From the NCBI GenBank assembly GCA_005885555.1, contig VAWN01000025.1, forward strand, positions 88,075 to 152,074: a stretch of 64,000 bases of DNA, in the 5' to 3' direction. Positions 1 through 8,176 of the stretch are shown here, in pieces. The position numbers were made by a program, and so were the translations under genes. Position 1 is the stretch's first letter, and every line of letters begins with the position of its first letter. Under the pieces are notes generated by a model. The model saw only the letters and a program-made list of their open reading frames with translations, had not been told where the DNA came from and did not search any database. The stretch is from Actinomycetota bacterium. Its GTDB lineage: Bacteria > Actinomycetota > Actinomycetes > Mycobacteriales > Micromonosporaceae.

Positions 1-28
1 GCTGATGTTCGTGCTCGCCACCGGGTAG
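1..28 (+). CDS. C-terminal tail of probable biotin carboxyl carrier protein (partial)
   Basis: Only the last eight codons are in the window, reading LMFVLATG and a TAG stop at 26-28. They end nine bases before the biotin carboxylase start. A hydrophobic ending of this kind is typical of the final strand of a biotinyl/lipoyl domain, and the carrier protein is commonly encoded just before accC. Both points make BCCP the best guess. The biotin-attachment lysine would lie outside the window, so this rests on context more than on sequence. Confidence 0.4.
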
Positions 29-36
29 GAGGTCCG

Positions 37-1436
<1,400 letters not shown>

Positions 1437-1440
<4 letters not shown>

Positions 1441-2921
1441 ACCAGCCAGCCGAACCGGCGGGCGGCATCGCCCTCCGCCGTACCCTGACGACACCGAAGG
1501 TCGTCTTCCTCGTCGTGGCGGCGGCCGCGCCGCTGGCCGCCATGGTCGGTACCGTGCCGCTCGCGTTCGCCATCGGCAACGGTGCGGGCGTGCCGGCCAC
1601 GTTCGTGTTCGCCGGCCTGACGCTGCTCTGCTTCTCCGCCGGATACGCCGCGATGAGCAGCCGGATCGTCAACACCGGTGGCTTCTACACCTACATGGCC
1701 CGGGGGCTGGGCCGGCCGCCGGCCGTGGCGGGCGGCCTGGTGGCCGTCATCGCGTACAACGCCGTCACCGTCGGGCTCGCCGGCGCGTTCGGCTACTTCG
1801 CCCACCTCATCGCGAGCGCGCACGGCCTGAACCTGCCGTGGGAGGTGTGGACCGGAGCCGCCGTACTGGTGATGGCGGTCACCGGGTACCGCCAGATCGA
1901 CATCAGCGCGCGGTTGCTGTCCGTCCTGATGATCGGCGAGGTGGCCGTGCTCGCGTTGCTGGACGGCGCGATCGTCGCCCGGCACGGTATCCACGCGCTG
2001 CCGGCCGCCTCGTTCCAGCCCGGACACGTGATGGCGTCCGGCTTCGGGGTGGCGCTGATGTTCGCCTTCATCTCGTTCATCGGTTTCGAGTCGGCCGCGT
2101 TGTACGGCGAGGAGACGCGCAACCCGCGGCGGGCGGTACCGCTGGCCACTTACGCGTCGGTGATCCTCATCGCCGGCTTCTACGGGCTGACGAGCTGGGC
2201 GGCGGTCGGCGCGATCGGTCCGGACAGGGTGACGAAGACCGCCGGTGACGCGCTGGGCGACCTGTTCTTCCAGCTGAGCGACAGCTACCTGGGCAGCTGG
2301 GCCACGGTCACCATGCAGGTGCTGCTGTGCACCAGCCTGTTCGCCGCGACGCTCGCCCTGCACAACGCGGCCAACCGGTACATGTTCGTGCTGGGCCGGG
2401 AACGGGTGCTGCCGGCGACGCTGGGCACCGTGCACCCGCGGTACCACTCGCCGCACCGGGCGAGCGTGGCACAGACCGTGTTGACCGTGGTGGTGTGCGC
2501 GCTGTTCGCCATCGCCCGGCTCGACCCGTACACCAGCCTGGCCACCAGCATGCTCGCCCTGGGGACGCTGGGCATCGTGCTGCTGCAAGCGTCGGCGGCG
2601 GCGTCGGTCCTGGCGTTCTTCCGCAACCGGCCGGACCGGCACTGGTGGCGCACCGTGCTCGGCCCGCTGCTGGGCCTGGCCGGCCTGGTCACCGCGACCG
2701 TGCTGCTGGTGCAGAACTTCTCGCTGGTCACCGGTACCGATTCCGCGGTCGTCAACGCGTTGCCCTGGCTGATCGTGGTGGCCGCGATCGGCGGGGTCGG
2801 CTACGGCCTGTGGATCCGTTCGGCGCGACCGGAGCGGTATGCGGGCCTGGCCGCCGAGCCGGCCCGGCAGTCGGCGGTGATCGACCTGGATCTGGAGAAG
2901 TTCCCCGACCCGGTGCACTGA
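1437..2921 (+). CDS. APC-superfamily amino acid permease
   Basis: A 494-residue integral membrane protein with about 12 hydrophobic segments. It opens with the APC signature region (TPKVVFLVVAAAAPLAAMVG), and the conserved helix-6 stretch FISFIGFESAALYGEETRNP lies around residue 210. The GTG start at 1437 overlaps the accC stop by four bases and has GAGGAGA upstream. A longer reading frame exists upstream but lies within accC and is not real. The family imports amino acids or polyamines by proton symport. The seryl-tRNA synthetase gene 36 bases downstream makes serine or a related amino acid a plausible substrate, which is inference only. Confidence 0.88.
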
Positions 2922-2957
2922 AGGTTTCCATCCCAACGACCTGTGAGGGAGTGCGGC

Positions 2958-4223
2958 GTGCACGACATCATGGCTCTCCTGCGACCGGAGAACTGCGCGA
3001 GACTGGCCCGCCGGGGCCATGAGCTGGACACGACCGCACTCGCCGAACTCGTCACCCGGCGGGCCGAACTGGCCCGCGAGCGCGACGCGCTGCGCGCGGA
3101 GCTGAACCGGGCGCGCCGGTCCGGTGCGCCCGGACCGGGTGCGGCGCGCGAGCAGGCGAAGGCGGCGAAGGAACGGTTGCAGAAGGTGGTGTACGAGCAC
3201 GGGCAGTGCGACAGCGACCTGCGCCGGCGCGTGCTCGCCATCCCCAACCTGCCCGACGACGCGGTACCCGACGGCGGCCCGGCCGACCCGGCGGTGGAGG
3301 TGCGCCGGTGGGGTCGCCGGCCCGAGTTCGCCGGACCGGCGCGTGACCACCTCGACCTCGGTACCGCCGCCGGGCTGTTCGACCCGGGCCGGGCGGCCAA
3401 GGTGTCCGGGGCCCGGTTCGTCGTCTCCCGGGGGGCCGGCGCCCGGCTGGAGCGCGCGCTGGTGTCGTTCCTGCTGGACCTGCACACCGGCGCGCACGGC
3501 TACGTTGAGCACGGGGTACCGCACCTGGTCACCCCGGACGCGATGACCGGCACCGGGCAGCTTCCCAAGTTCGCCGAGGACCTGTTCGGCACGGCGGTGG
3601 GGGAGCGGCAGCTGCTGCTGATCCCCACCGCCGAGGTACCGCTGGTGAACCTGTACCGCGAGGAGACGCTGGACGGGCGTGACCTGCCGCTCGCGCTGGT
3701 CGCCCACACGCCGTGCTACCGGTCGGAGGCCGGCTCGTACGGCCGGGACACCCGCGGGCTGATCCGCCTGCACCAGTTCGAGAAGGTGGAGCTGGTGCGG
3801 CTGTGCCACCCCGACCAGGCGGCGGCCGAACTGGAGCTTCTGGTCGGGCACGCCGAGGAGGCACTACGCCGGCTGGACCTGCACTACCGGGTGGTCCGGC
3901 TGCGGGTACGCGACCTCGGGTTCGCCGCCCGGCAGACGTACGACCTCGAAGTCTGGCTGCCCGGCCAGGACACGTTCCGGGAAATCTCCTCCTGCTCGGA
4001 CTGCGGTACCTTCCAGGCACGCCGGGCCGGGATCCGGGTCCGGCAGCGGGACCGGGGTACCGTCCACGCGGCCACGCTGAACGGGTCCGGCCTGCCGATC
4101 GGGCGCACCGTCGCGGCCATCCTGGAACAGCACCAGCAGCCGGACGGTTCGGTCGCGATCCCGGCGGCGCTGCGCCCGTACACCGGCTTCGCGCAGATCC
4201 ACCCGGACGGCTCCACGACCTGA
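2958..4223 (+). CDS. serS: Seryl-tRNA synthetase, cluster-associated copy
   Basis: A class II synthetase of 421 residues, normal length for SerRS. The N-terminal coiled-coil tRNA-binding arm covers about residues 25-105. Motif 2 is CYRSEAGSYGRDTRGLIRLHQFEKVE, and motif 3 is LNGSGLPIGRTVAAILE near the end. The serine-pocket region TAEVPLVNLYREE is present, so it should be active. I chose GTG at 2958 because the protein then begins VHDI as SerRS does, with GAGGGAG upstream. It sits with a permease, a PKS and a tRNA-Ser-like gene. Clusters such as valanimycin use a dedicated SerRS to supply Ser-tRNA for biosynthesis; others carry a resistant duplicate. Without the rest of the genome I cannot exclude that it is the only copy. 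Confidence 0.93.
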   Translation: MHDIMALLRPENCARLARRGHELDTTALAELVTRRAELARERDALRAELNRARRSGAPGPGAAREQAKAAKERLQKVVYEHGQCDSDLRRRVLAIPNLPDDAVPDGGPADPAVEVRRWGRRPEFAGPARDHLDLGTAAGLFDPGRAAKVSGARFVVSRGAGARLERALVSFLLDLHTGAHGYVEHGVPHLVTPDAMTGTGQLPKFAEDLFGTAVGERQLLLIPTAEVPLVNLYREETLDGRDLPLALVAHTPCYRSEAGSYGRDTRGLIRLHQFEKVELVRLCHPDQAAAELELLVGHAEEALRRLDLHYRVVRLRVRDLGFAARQTYDLEVWLPGQDTFREISSCSDCGTFQARRAGIRVRQRDRGTVHAATLNGSGLPIGRTVAAILEQHQQPDGSVAIPAALRPYTGFAQIHPDGSTT

Positions 4224-4231
4224 GCCGGCGG

Positions 4232-4285
4232 ACCGCCGGGGTTTCCGGGCGCCCGGCATGTGCCGGACACCCGGAACCCGGCGGT
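4232..4285. terminator. Bidirectional terminator between serS and the SARP gene
   Basis: The arms 4232-4249 and 4270-4285 (ACCGCCGGG.../...CCCGGCGGT) pair over about 16 bp with two bulged bases. The structure lies between two convergent genes. There is no clear T-tract on either side. Confidence 0.6.
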
Positions 4286-5100
4286 CAGCTCGACAGCACG
4301 GGTGCGTCCGCCAACGCCGATCGGCCGGCCGGCAGGCCGGCGAGCAGCGCCGGATCGTGAGCGAGGATCGCCCGCTCGTAGTTGCGCAACTGTGGTGACG
4401 GGTCCACGCCCAGTTCCTCGTTGAGGCGTGACCACATCCGCCGGTACACGGCCAGCGCCTCGGTCTGCCGGCCGGCCCGGTACAGGGCGAGCATGAGCTG
4501 CCCGCAGAAGCGCTCGTTGAGCGAGTCGCCGGCGACGAGCTCGCTCAGCTCGGCGATGACCGTCGCGTGGCGGCCGAGCCTGGTCTCGTACTCGTAGAGC
4601 AATTCCAGAGCGGCGGTCCGCCACTCCTCGTACCGTGCCGCCGCGGCCTGGCAGGCCGGACCGCCGACGGAGCCGCTGAGGGCCGGACCGTGCCACAGGG
4701 AAAGCGCTTCCCGTAACCGGTCCACCGCCTCGGCGGGATCTTTCTCGGGCCGGGCGCGCACCTCGTTGAGCGTCCGGGTGAACCGGGCGGCATCCAGCTC
4801 GTCCGGCTCGACCGAGAGGTGGTAACCCGACGGCAGGCTGGCCAACCGTGACGAGGGCCGGTCCGGCTCCAGGCCGTTGAGCTTGCGCCGGAGCCGGCTG
4901 ACGTGCGCTTGGAGGGCGTTCTCCACCCGGCGGGGGAAGTCTTCCCCCCACATCTCCCGGATGAGCGCGTCGACCGTCACCAGCCGGCCGGCGTTGACGA
5001 GCAGGGTCGCGAGCAGTGTGCGCTGGAACGGGCCGCGGAGTTCGACACTGCGGTGGGCGGTGTGGACACGGACGGGGCCCAGGATGGCAAAGCACAACAT
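4285..5100 (-). CDS. SARP-family transcriptional activator
   Basis: A 271-residue protein with the two-part architecture of Streptomyces antibiotic regulatory proteins. An OmpR-like winged helix covers residues 1-95 (FAILGPVRVHTAHRSVEL, QAHVSRLRRKLNG, LPSGYHLSVEPDELD). A BTAD domain covers residues 100-255 (ERFCGQLMLALYRAGRQTEALAVYRRM, NEELGVDPSPQLRNYERAIL). No ATPase or TPR region follows, so it is a small SARP. The ATG start at 5100 has only a weak ribosome site. Such proteins usually activate the adjoining biosynthetic cluster, and its position between serS and the PKS block fits that. It reads convergently with serS. Confidence 0.92.
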   Translation of the reverse strand: MLCFAILGPVRVHTAHRSVELRGPFQRTLLATLLVNAGRLVTVDALIREMWGEDFPRRVENALQAHVSRLRRKLNGLEPDRPSSRLASLPSGYHLSVEPDELDAARFTRTLNEVRARPEKDPAEAVDRLREALSLWHGPALSGSVGGPACQAAAARYEEWRTAALELLYEYETRLGRHATVIAELSELVAGDSLNERFCGQLMLALYRAGRQTEALAVYRRMWSRLNEELGVDPSPQLRNYERAILAHDPALLAGLPAGRSALADAPVLSS

Positions 5101-5344
5101 CTTCCAGTAACTCCCCCAGTACTGTGAAGATCAGATTCAGCCGCGGTGCCGCTCACAGCAGTGCTCGACCGGACGCATGCCGCGTCGTCCTCTCGTTCCT
5201 GAACGTGGCTGCTGGGAGGCCCATGGCCGCGTTCCCCCCCGGCACGCGACGTCATTGGTCAACTGAAAGCGGTGGGCGGCGACAGTATTCGTCGCAGCCC
5301 GGCGACTGCTGCGGATGCAGCGTTATTTGTTTATCAGGATACGT

Positions 5345-5686
5345 CGGCGGACAACAAGGCCCACGGCAAAATAATCTCAGCGCACCGACACTTACTCATC
5401 GGTACCATGCGGTGCCGTCGGATAACGCTTACCTCCCAGGTAAGTCGATGTGCTGGCATTGACTTGAGCGCATCCCATCGCGGCCTGTGCCAGGCGTGCA
5501 TTTGGGACAAGACACCATAGCCCTGGGCGTGGCTCGCGATTCGGGTGTGGTGCTGCGCCACCTGGTGGTTATCCGGAAAAGGCCAGCCATTAATTGCGCA
5601 TTTCTTGAGGTTCGCACTCGCGTCAGCATGCGGTCAGGATGATGTCAGCGGAGTGCGGCACTATTCAAATCACCGGCGGACAACAA
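5345..5686 (+). repeat. 13-bp direct repeat pair, CGGCGGACAACAA
   Basis: Exact copies lie at 5345-5357 and 5674-5686 in the non-coding stretch between the SARP gene and the tRNA-like gene. They could be binding sites for a regulator. Two copies of this length could also be chance. Confidence 0.4.
5428..5444. promoter_or_regulatory. Palindromic operator candidate CTTACCT-CCC-AGGTAAG
   Basis: A perfect inverted repeat with 7-bp arms and a 3-bp centre. The core TTACC-N5-GGTAA recurs at 5905-5919, and with one arm mismatch (TTACG) at 16621-16635. All three are intergenic sites of the same cluster, so a shared regulator is likely. The two MmyB-type proteins encoded here are the obvious candidates, but this is inference. 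Confidence 0.6.
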
Positions 5687-5752
5687 AAGGCGGAAAGGCC
5701 GGAGGGTCGGTCGGAAAGAACGGCGAACTACAAAACAACGCGACAGATGTCG

Positions 5753-5842
5753 GGAGAGGTGCCCGGAGCGGCTCATCGGGACACCGAGCATCGGCTCGGA
5801 GTGGGTCATCGACCCGCGCAGGTTCGAATCCTGCCCTCTCCG
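5753..5842 (+). tRNA. tRNA-Ser-like gene with atypical anticodon arm
   Basis: A 90-base class II cloverleaf can be drawn. The acceptor stem is GGAGAGG/CCTCTCC with discriminator G at 5842. A D arm CCCG/CGGG encloses GAGCGGCTCAT with A14 and GG. A long variable arm GGGTC-ATC-GACCC and a perfect T arm GCAGG-TTCGAAT-CCTGC complete it. These are serine-type features. The anticodon arm is odd: the only good stem is CCGAG/CTCGG, enclosing the six-base loop CATCGG. It lacks the normal seven-base loop, U33 and the usual purine 37. CCA is not encoded. It may be a decayed tRNA-Ser, or a non-decoding tRNA charged by SerRS for biosynthesis. Confidence 0.6.
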
Positions 5843-5904
5843 CTCATGAGAATTGTCAGCGCCCGGCTGGCCCCGCGTGGGACGGCCGGGCGTTTGTGAA
5901 CTAC

Positions 5905-5919
5905 TTACCCCTCAGGTAA
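5905..5919. promoter_or_regulatory. Palindromic operator candidate TTACC-N5-GGTAA (second copy)
   Basis: TTACC at 5905-5909 and GGTAA at 5915-5919 have the same five-base spacing as the site at 5428. It lies about 75 bases before the start of the tandem NTF2-like gene, a suitable place for an operator. Confidence 0.55.
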
Positions 5920-5994
5920 TCGACCGTCCCCGCGGGTTCATGCCAGGCTTCCTCCGTGGCCGTCGAACCGCGATCGCCATGGGAGAGGAGCGCA

Positions 5995-6720
5995 ATGACC
6001 GACCTCGCCGACCTCATTGACCGGTACGTCGAAGTCTGGAACGAGCCTGACGACGACGCCCGCCGCCGAAGCATCGAGCGGCTGTGGCGACCGGACGGGG
6101 CGCACCTGACGCCGACCCGCGAGGCGGTCGGGTACGACGCGATCGTGGCCCGCATCAGCGATGCGTACAAGCAGTTCGTCCGCGACGCCGGGTACCGGTT
6201 CCGGTCGGCCGGCAACGCGGTCGGCCGCCGTGACGTGGCCATGTTCAACTGGCACATGGTGCGACCGTCCGACGACACGATCCTCGCCGTCGGGTTCGAC
6301 TTCTTCCTGCTCGACGGGCAGCGGCGGATCCAGTGCGACTACCAGTTCACCGAGCCGCCGGCCGGCGACCGGGTGGTCAACGAACGGGCGGAGCGCTACG
6401 TCGCCATCTGGAACGAGCCGGACGCGCAGACCCGCCGCAGGGCGGTCGAGGAGTTGTGGGCGCCCGATGCCGTTCATCTGGACTCGTCCGGCGAGGCCCG
6501 GGGGCGCGCCGCGATCGAGGCACGCGCGGCGGCGATGCACGAGCGGCTGCGCCGCGAGCGGCTCGTGGCCCGTGCCCTGGACAACGCCGACAACGCGCAC
6601 GGCGGCGTGCGGTTCGGCTGGGAGTTAGCGACGAACGGCAGCCGGGCGGGCGGCGGGTTCGAGTTTCTCGTGTTCAACGGCGACGGGCGCATCGCCGCCG
6701 GGTACCACTTCGACCAGTGA
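5995..6720 (+). CDS. Tandem NTF2/SnoaL-like protein (two domains)
   Basis: A 241-residue protein made of two related halves. Each begins with a helix of the type DRYVEVWNEPD or ERYVAIWNEPD, and each ends with a strand pair such as GFDFFLLDGQRRIQCDYQF. This is the nuclear-transport-factor-2 / SnoaL fold. Members of this superfamily act as polyketide cyclases, isomerases or small-ligand binding proteins. The ATG at 5995 has GGAGAGGAG upstream. A related single-domain protein is encoded at 14599, and both lie in the PKS cluster. A tailoring or cyclase role on the polyketide is a reasonable guess, but no catalytic residues identify a reaction. Confidence 0.8.
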   Translation: MTDLADLIDRYVEVWNEPDDDARRRSIERLWRPDGAHLTPTREAVGYDAIVARISDAYKQFVRDAGYRFRSAGNAVGRRDVAMFNWHMVRPSDDTILAVGFDFFLLDGQRRIQCDYQFTEPPAGDRVVNERAERYVAIWNEPDAQTRRRAVEELWAPDAVHLDSSGEARGRAAIEARAAAMHERLRRERLVARALDNADNAHGGVRFGWELATNGSRAGGGFEFLVFNGDGRIAAGYHFDQ

Positions 6721-6747
6721 CCGGTCGCGGCCGGCAGGCGCGCGTGG

Positions 6748-7563
6748 CTAGCCGACGGCTCCAGCGCCCTGCCGGCCCCGGCGAAGCGCGGCCCCGGTGT
6801 CCGCGTCGGCGGGGAAGAACTGCTCGATCGCGAGTTCGGCCACGGTGATGTCCTGCGGTGTGCCGAACACCGTCGTCGTGCAGAAGAACGCCAGTTCCCG
6901 GCCGGCGTCGCGGACCCGCAGCGGGATGACGTAGTCGCCGATACCGTGGGCGTCGGCCGGCCCGCGGTCTTCGGACGGGTAGGCCGACAGCTCCTGGTAC
7001 AGGCCGACCAGCCGGTCGTTCGCGTTCACCTCGATCCGCCGGCGCAGCCGCCGCAGCAGGTGCTCGCGCCACTCGGCCAGGTTGACGATCCGGGGTGCCA
7101 TGCCCCGTGGGTGCAGGGTCAGCCGCAGGGCGTTCACCGGCGGTACCAGCAGCTCCGGCGCGGCCATCGAGGTGAACAGTTCGAGCCCCCGGTTCGCCAC
7201 GACGAGGTTCCAGTCACCGTCGACGACGGCCGCCGGGTAGGGCTCGTGCCCGTCGATGATCTGTTGCATCGCCTGGCGCAGTGCCGACATCTGCGGGGCG
7301 TCCAGCGAGCTCTCCGAATAGACCGGCGCGAACCCGGCGGCCAGCAGCAGCCGGTTGCGCTCCCGCATGGGCACCTCGAGGCGCTCGGCGAGGTGCAGGA
7401 TCATGTCGCGGCTCGGCGCCGAGCGCCCGGTCTCGAGGAAGCTCAGATGGCGCGACGACACGTCCGCCTGCACGGCGAGTTCGAGCTGGCTCAGTCGCCG
7501 GTTCTCGCGCCACCGGCGCAGCAGTTCACCGACCGGTCGGTGCTGCTGGTTCGTCGTTGTCAC
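6748..7563 (-). CDS. MmyB-type XRE-family transcriptional regulator
   Basis: The N-terminal helix-turn-helix (about residues 10-65) carries the family signature RRLSQLELAVQADVSSRHLSFLETGRS with PSRDMILHLAERL. Residues 110-260 form the MmyB-like ligand-binding PAS-type domain (MQQIIDGHEPYPAAVVDGDWNLVVAN, LHPRGMAPRIVNLAEW, TTTVFGTPQDITVAELAIEQFFPAD). Related regulators bind fatty-acid-like ligands in Streptomyces; the ligand here is unknown. It reads divergently from the ACP/PKS operon. An 18-bp tandem repeat lies between them, which suggests control of its own gene and the PKS genes. A close paralogue is encoded at 16720. Confidence 0.88.
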   Translation of the reverse strand: MTTTNQQHRPVGELLRRWRENRRLSQLELAVQADVSSRHLSFLETGRSAPSRDMILHLAERLEVPMRERNRLLLAAGFAPVYSESSLDAPQMSALRQAMQQIIDGHEPYPAAVVDGDWNLVVANRGLELFTSMAAPELLVPPVNALRLTLHPRGMAPRIVNLAEWREHLLRRLRRRIEVNANDRLVGLYQELSAYPSEDRGPADAHGIGDYVIPLRVRDAGRELAFFCTTTVFGTPQDITVAELAIEQFFPADADTGAALRRGRQGAGAVG

Positions 7564-7578
7564 GCAACCTCCGCAGTC

Positions 7579-7614
7579 GGCGGATCGCTATGAATTGGCG
7601 GATCGCTATGAATT
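7579..7614 (+). repeat. Tandem 18-bp direct repeat in the regulator/ACP intergenic region
   Basis: The unit GGCGGATCGCTATGAATT occurs twice head to tail without a mismatch. It lies 16 bases upstream of the divergent MmyB-type gene and about 125 bases before the ACP gene. That position fits a double operator site. A duplication without function is possible. Confidence 0.6.
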
Positions 7615-7739
7615 CCAGCGTATCGGCATACCTAGCCTATCCGCACGGGTGCCGCCGTGCTGTCCCGCGCGGTACCGCCGGGCCATCAGCGGGCCGTCAG
7701 ATCGCTGTCAGCACGCCTTGCTTGACTGCGCCTGTGCCG

Positions 7740-8147
7740 ATGACCGAAGACACGCCTACCGTACGCAGGCTTCGCGACCTGCCCGCCCCGGAGCGGCGCG
7801 GTGCCCTGGAGGACCTCGTGGTGGGCGAGTTCAAGGCGACCCTGCTGATGTCCGACACCGAGGAACTGCCCCTCGACGAGAGCTACTTCGAACTGGGCTT
7901 CACCTCGCTGCTCATCGACGAGGTCAAGCAGCGCTTGGAGAACCTGCTCGGCCGGCCGGTCAACACCACGCTGCTGTTCAACAGCCCCACGGTCGAGCGG
8001 CTGATGACCCACCTGACCGGGGAGGTACTGGCCGACGTGTTCGGCACCGACCCGGTGGCGGCACCGGCCCGCACGCCGGCCAACGACGCCGCCAACGATG
8101 ACGGCGCCCTCGTCGACGATCTGCTTTCCGACCTGTACCGCTCCTGA
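7740..8147 (+). CDS. Stand-alone acyl carrier protein
   Basis: A 135-residue carrier protein with the phosphopantetheine site in LGFTSLLIDEVKQRLE, the serine being residue 56. Flanking helices (LPLDESYFELGFTS, TTLLFNSPTVERLMTHL) match PKS/NRPS carrier domains. A tail of about 40 residues follows. I chose ATG at 7740. There is no clear ribosome site, so the message may be leaderless or use GTG at 7734. The gene lies 29 bases before the PKS gene, in the same direction. It may carry the starter acyl group activated by the downstream AMP ligase, or accept the finished chain. Confidence 0.85.
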   Translation: MTEDTPTVRRLRDLPAPERRGALEDLVVGEFKATLLMSDTEELPLDESYFELGFTSLLIDEVKQRLENLLGRPVNTTLLFNSPTVERLMTHLTGEVLADVFGTDPVAAPARTPANDAANDDGALVDDLLSDLYRS

Positions 8148-8176
8148 CGGACGCGCCCCGAGGAGGCCGGCCCGCC

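Larger units (their letters stand above)
5101..5752. other. Gene-free regulatory stretch upstream of the SARP gene
   Basis: I see no convincing coding region here. Base composition is visibly lower in GC than the surrounding genes, for example around 5320-5380 and 5580-5610. The stretch holds the palindrome at 5428-5444 and both copies of a 13-base direct repeat, and probably the SARP promoter. Short open frames on both strands have no recognisable product. Confidence 0.6.

Noticed and set aside
5782..5801. Reading the tRNA-like gene as having a CGG (Pro) or CGA (Ser) anticodon
   Set aside because: Placing U33 before CGG requires an anticodon stem with mismatches. The only well-paired stem leaves a six-base loop, so no anticodon can be assigned.
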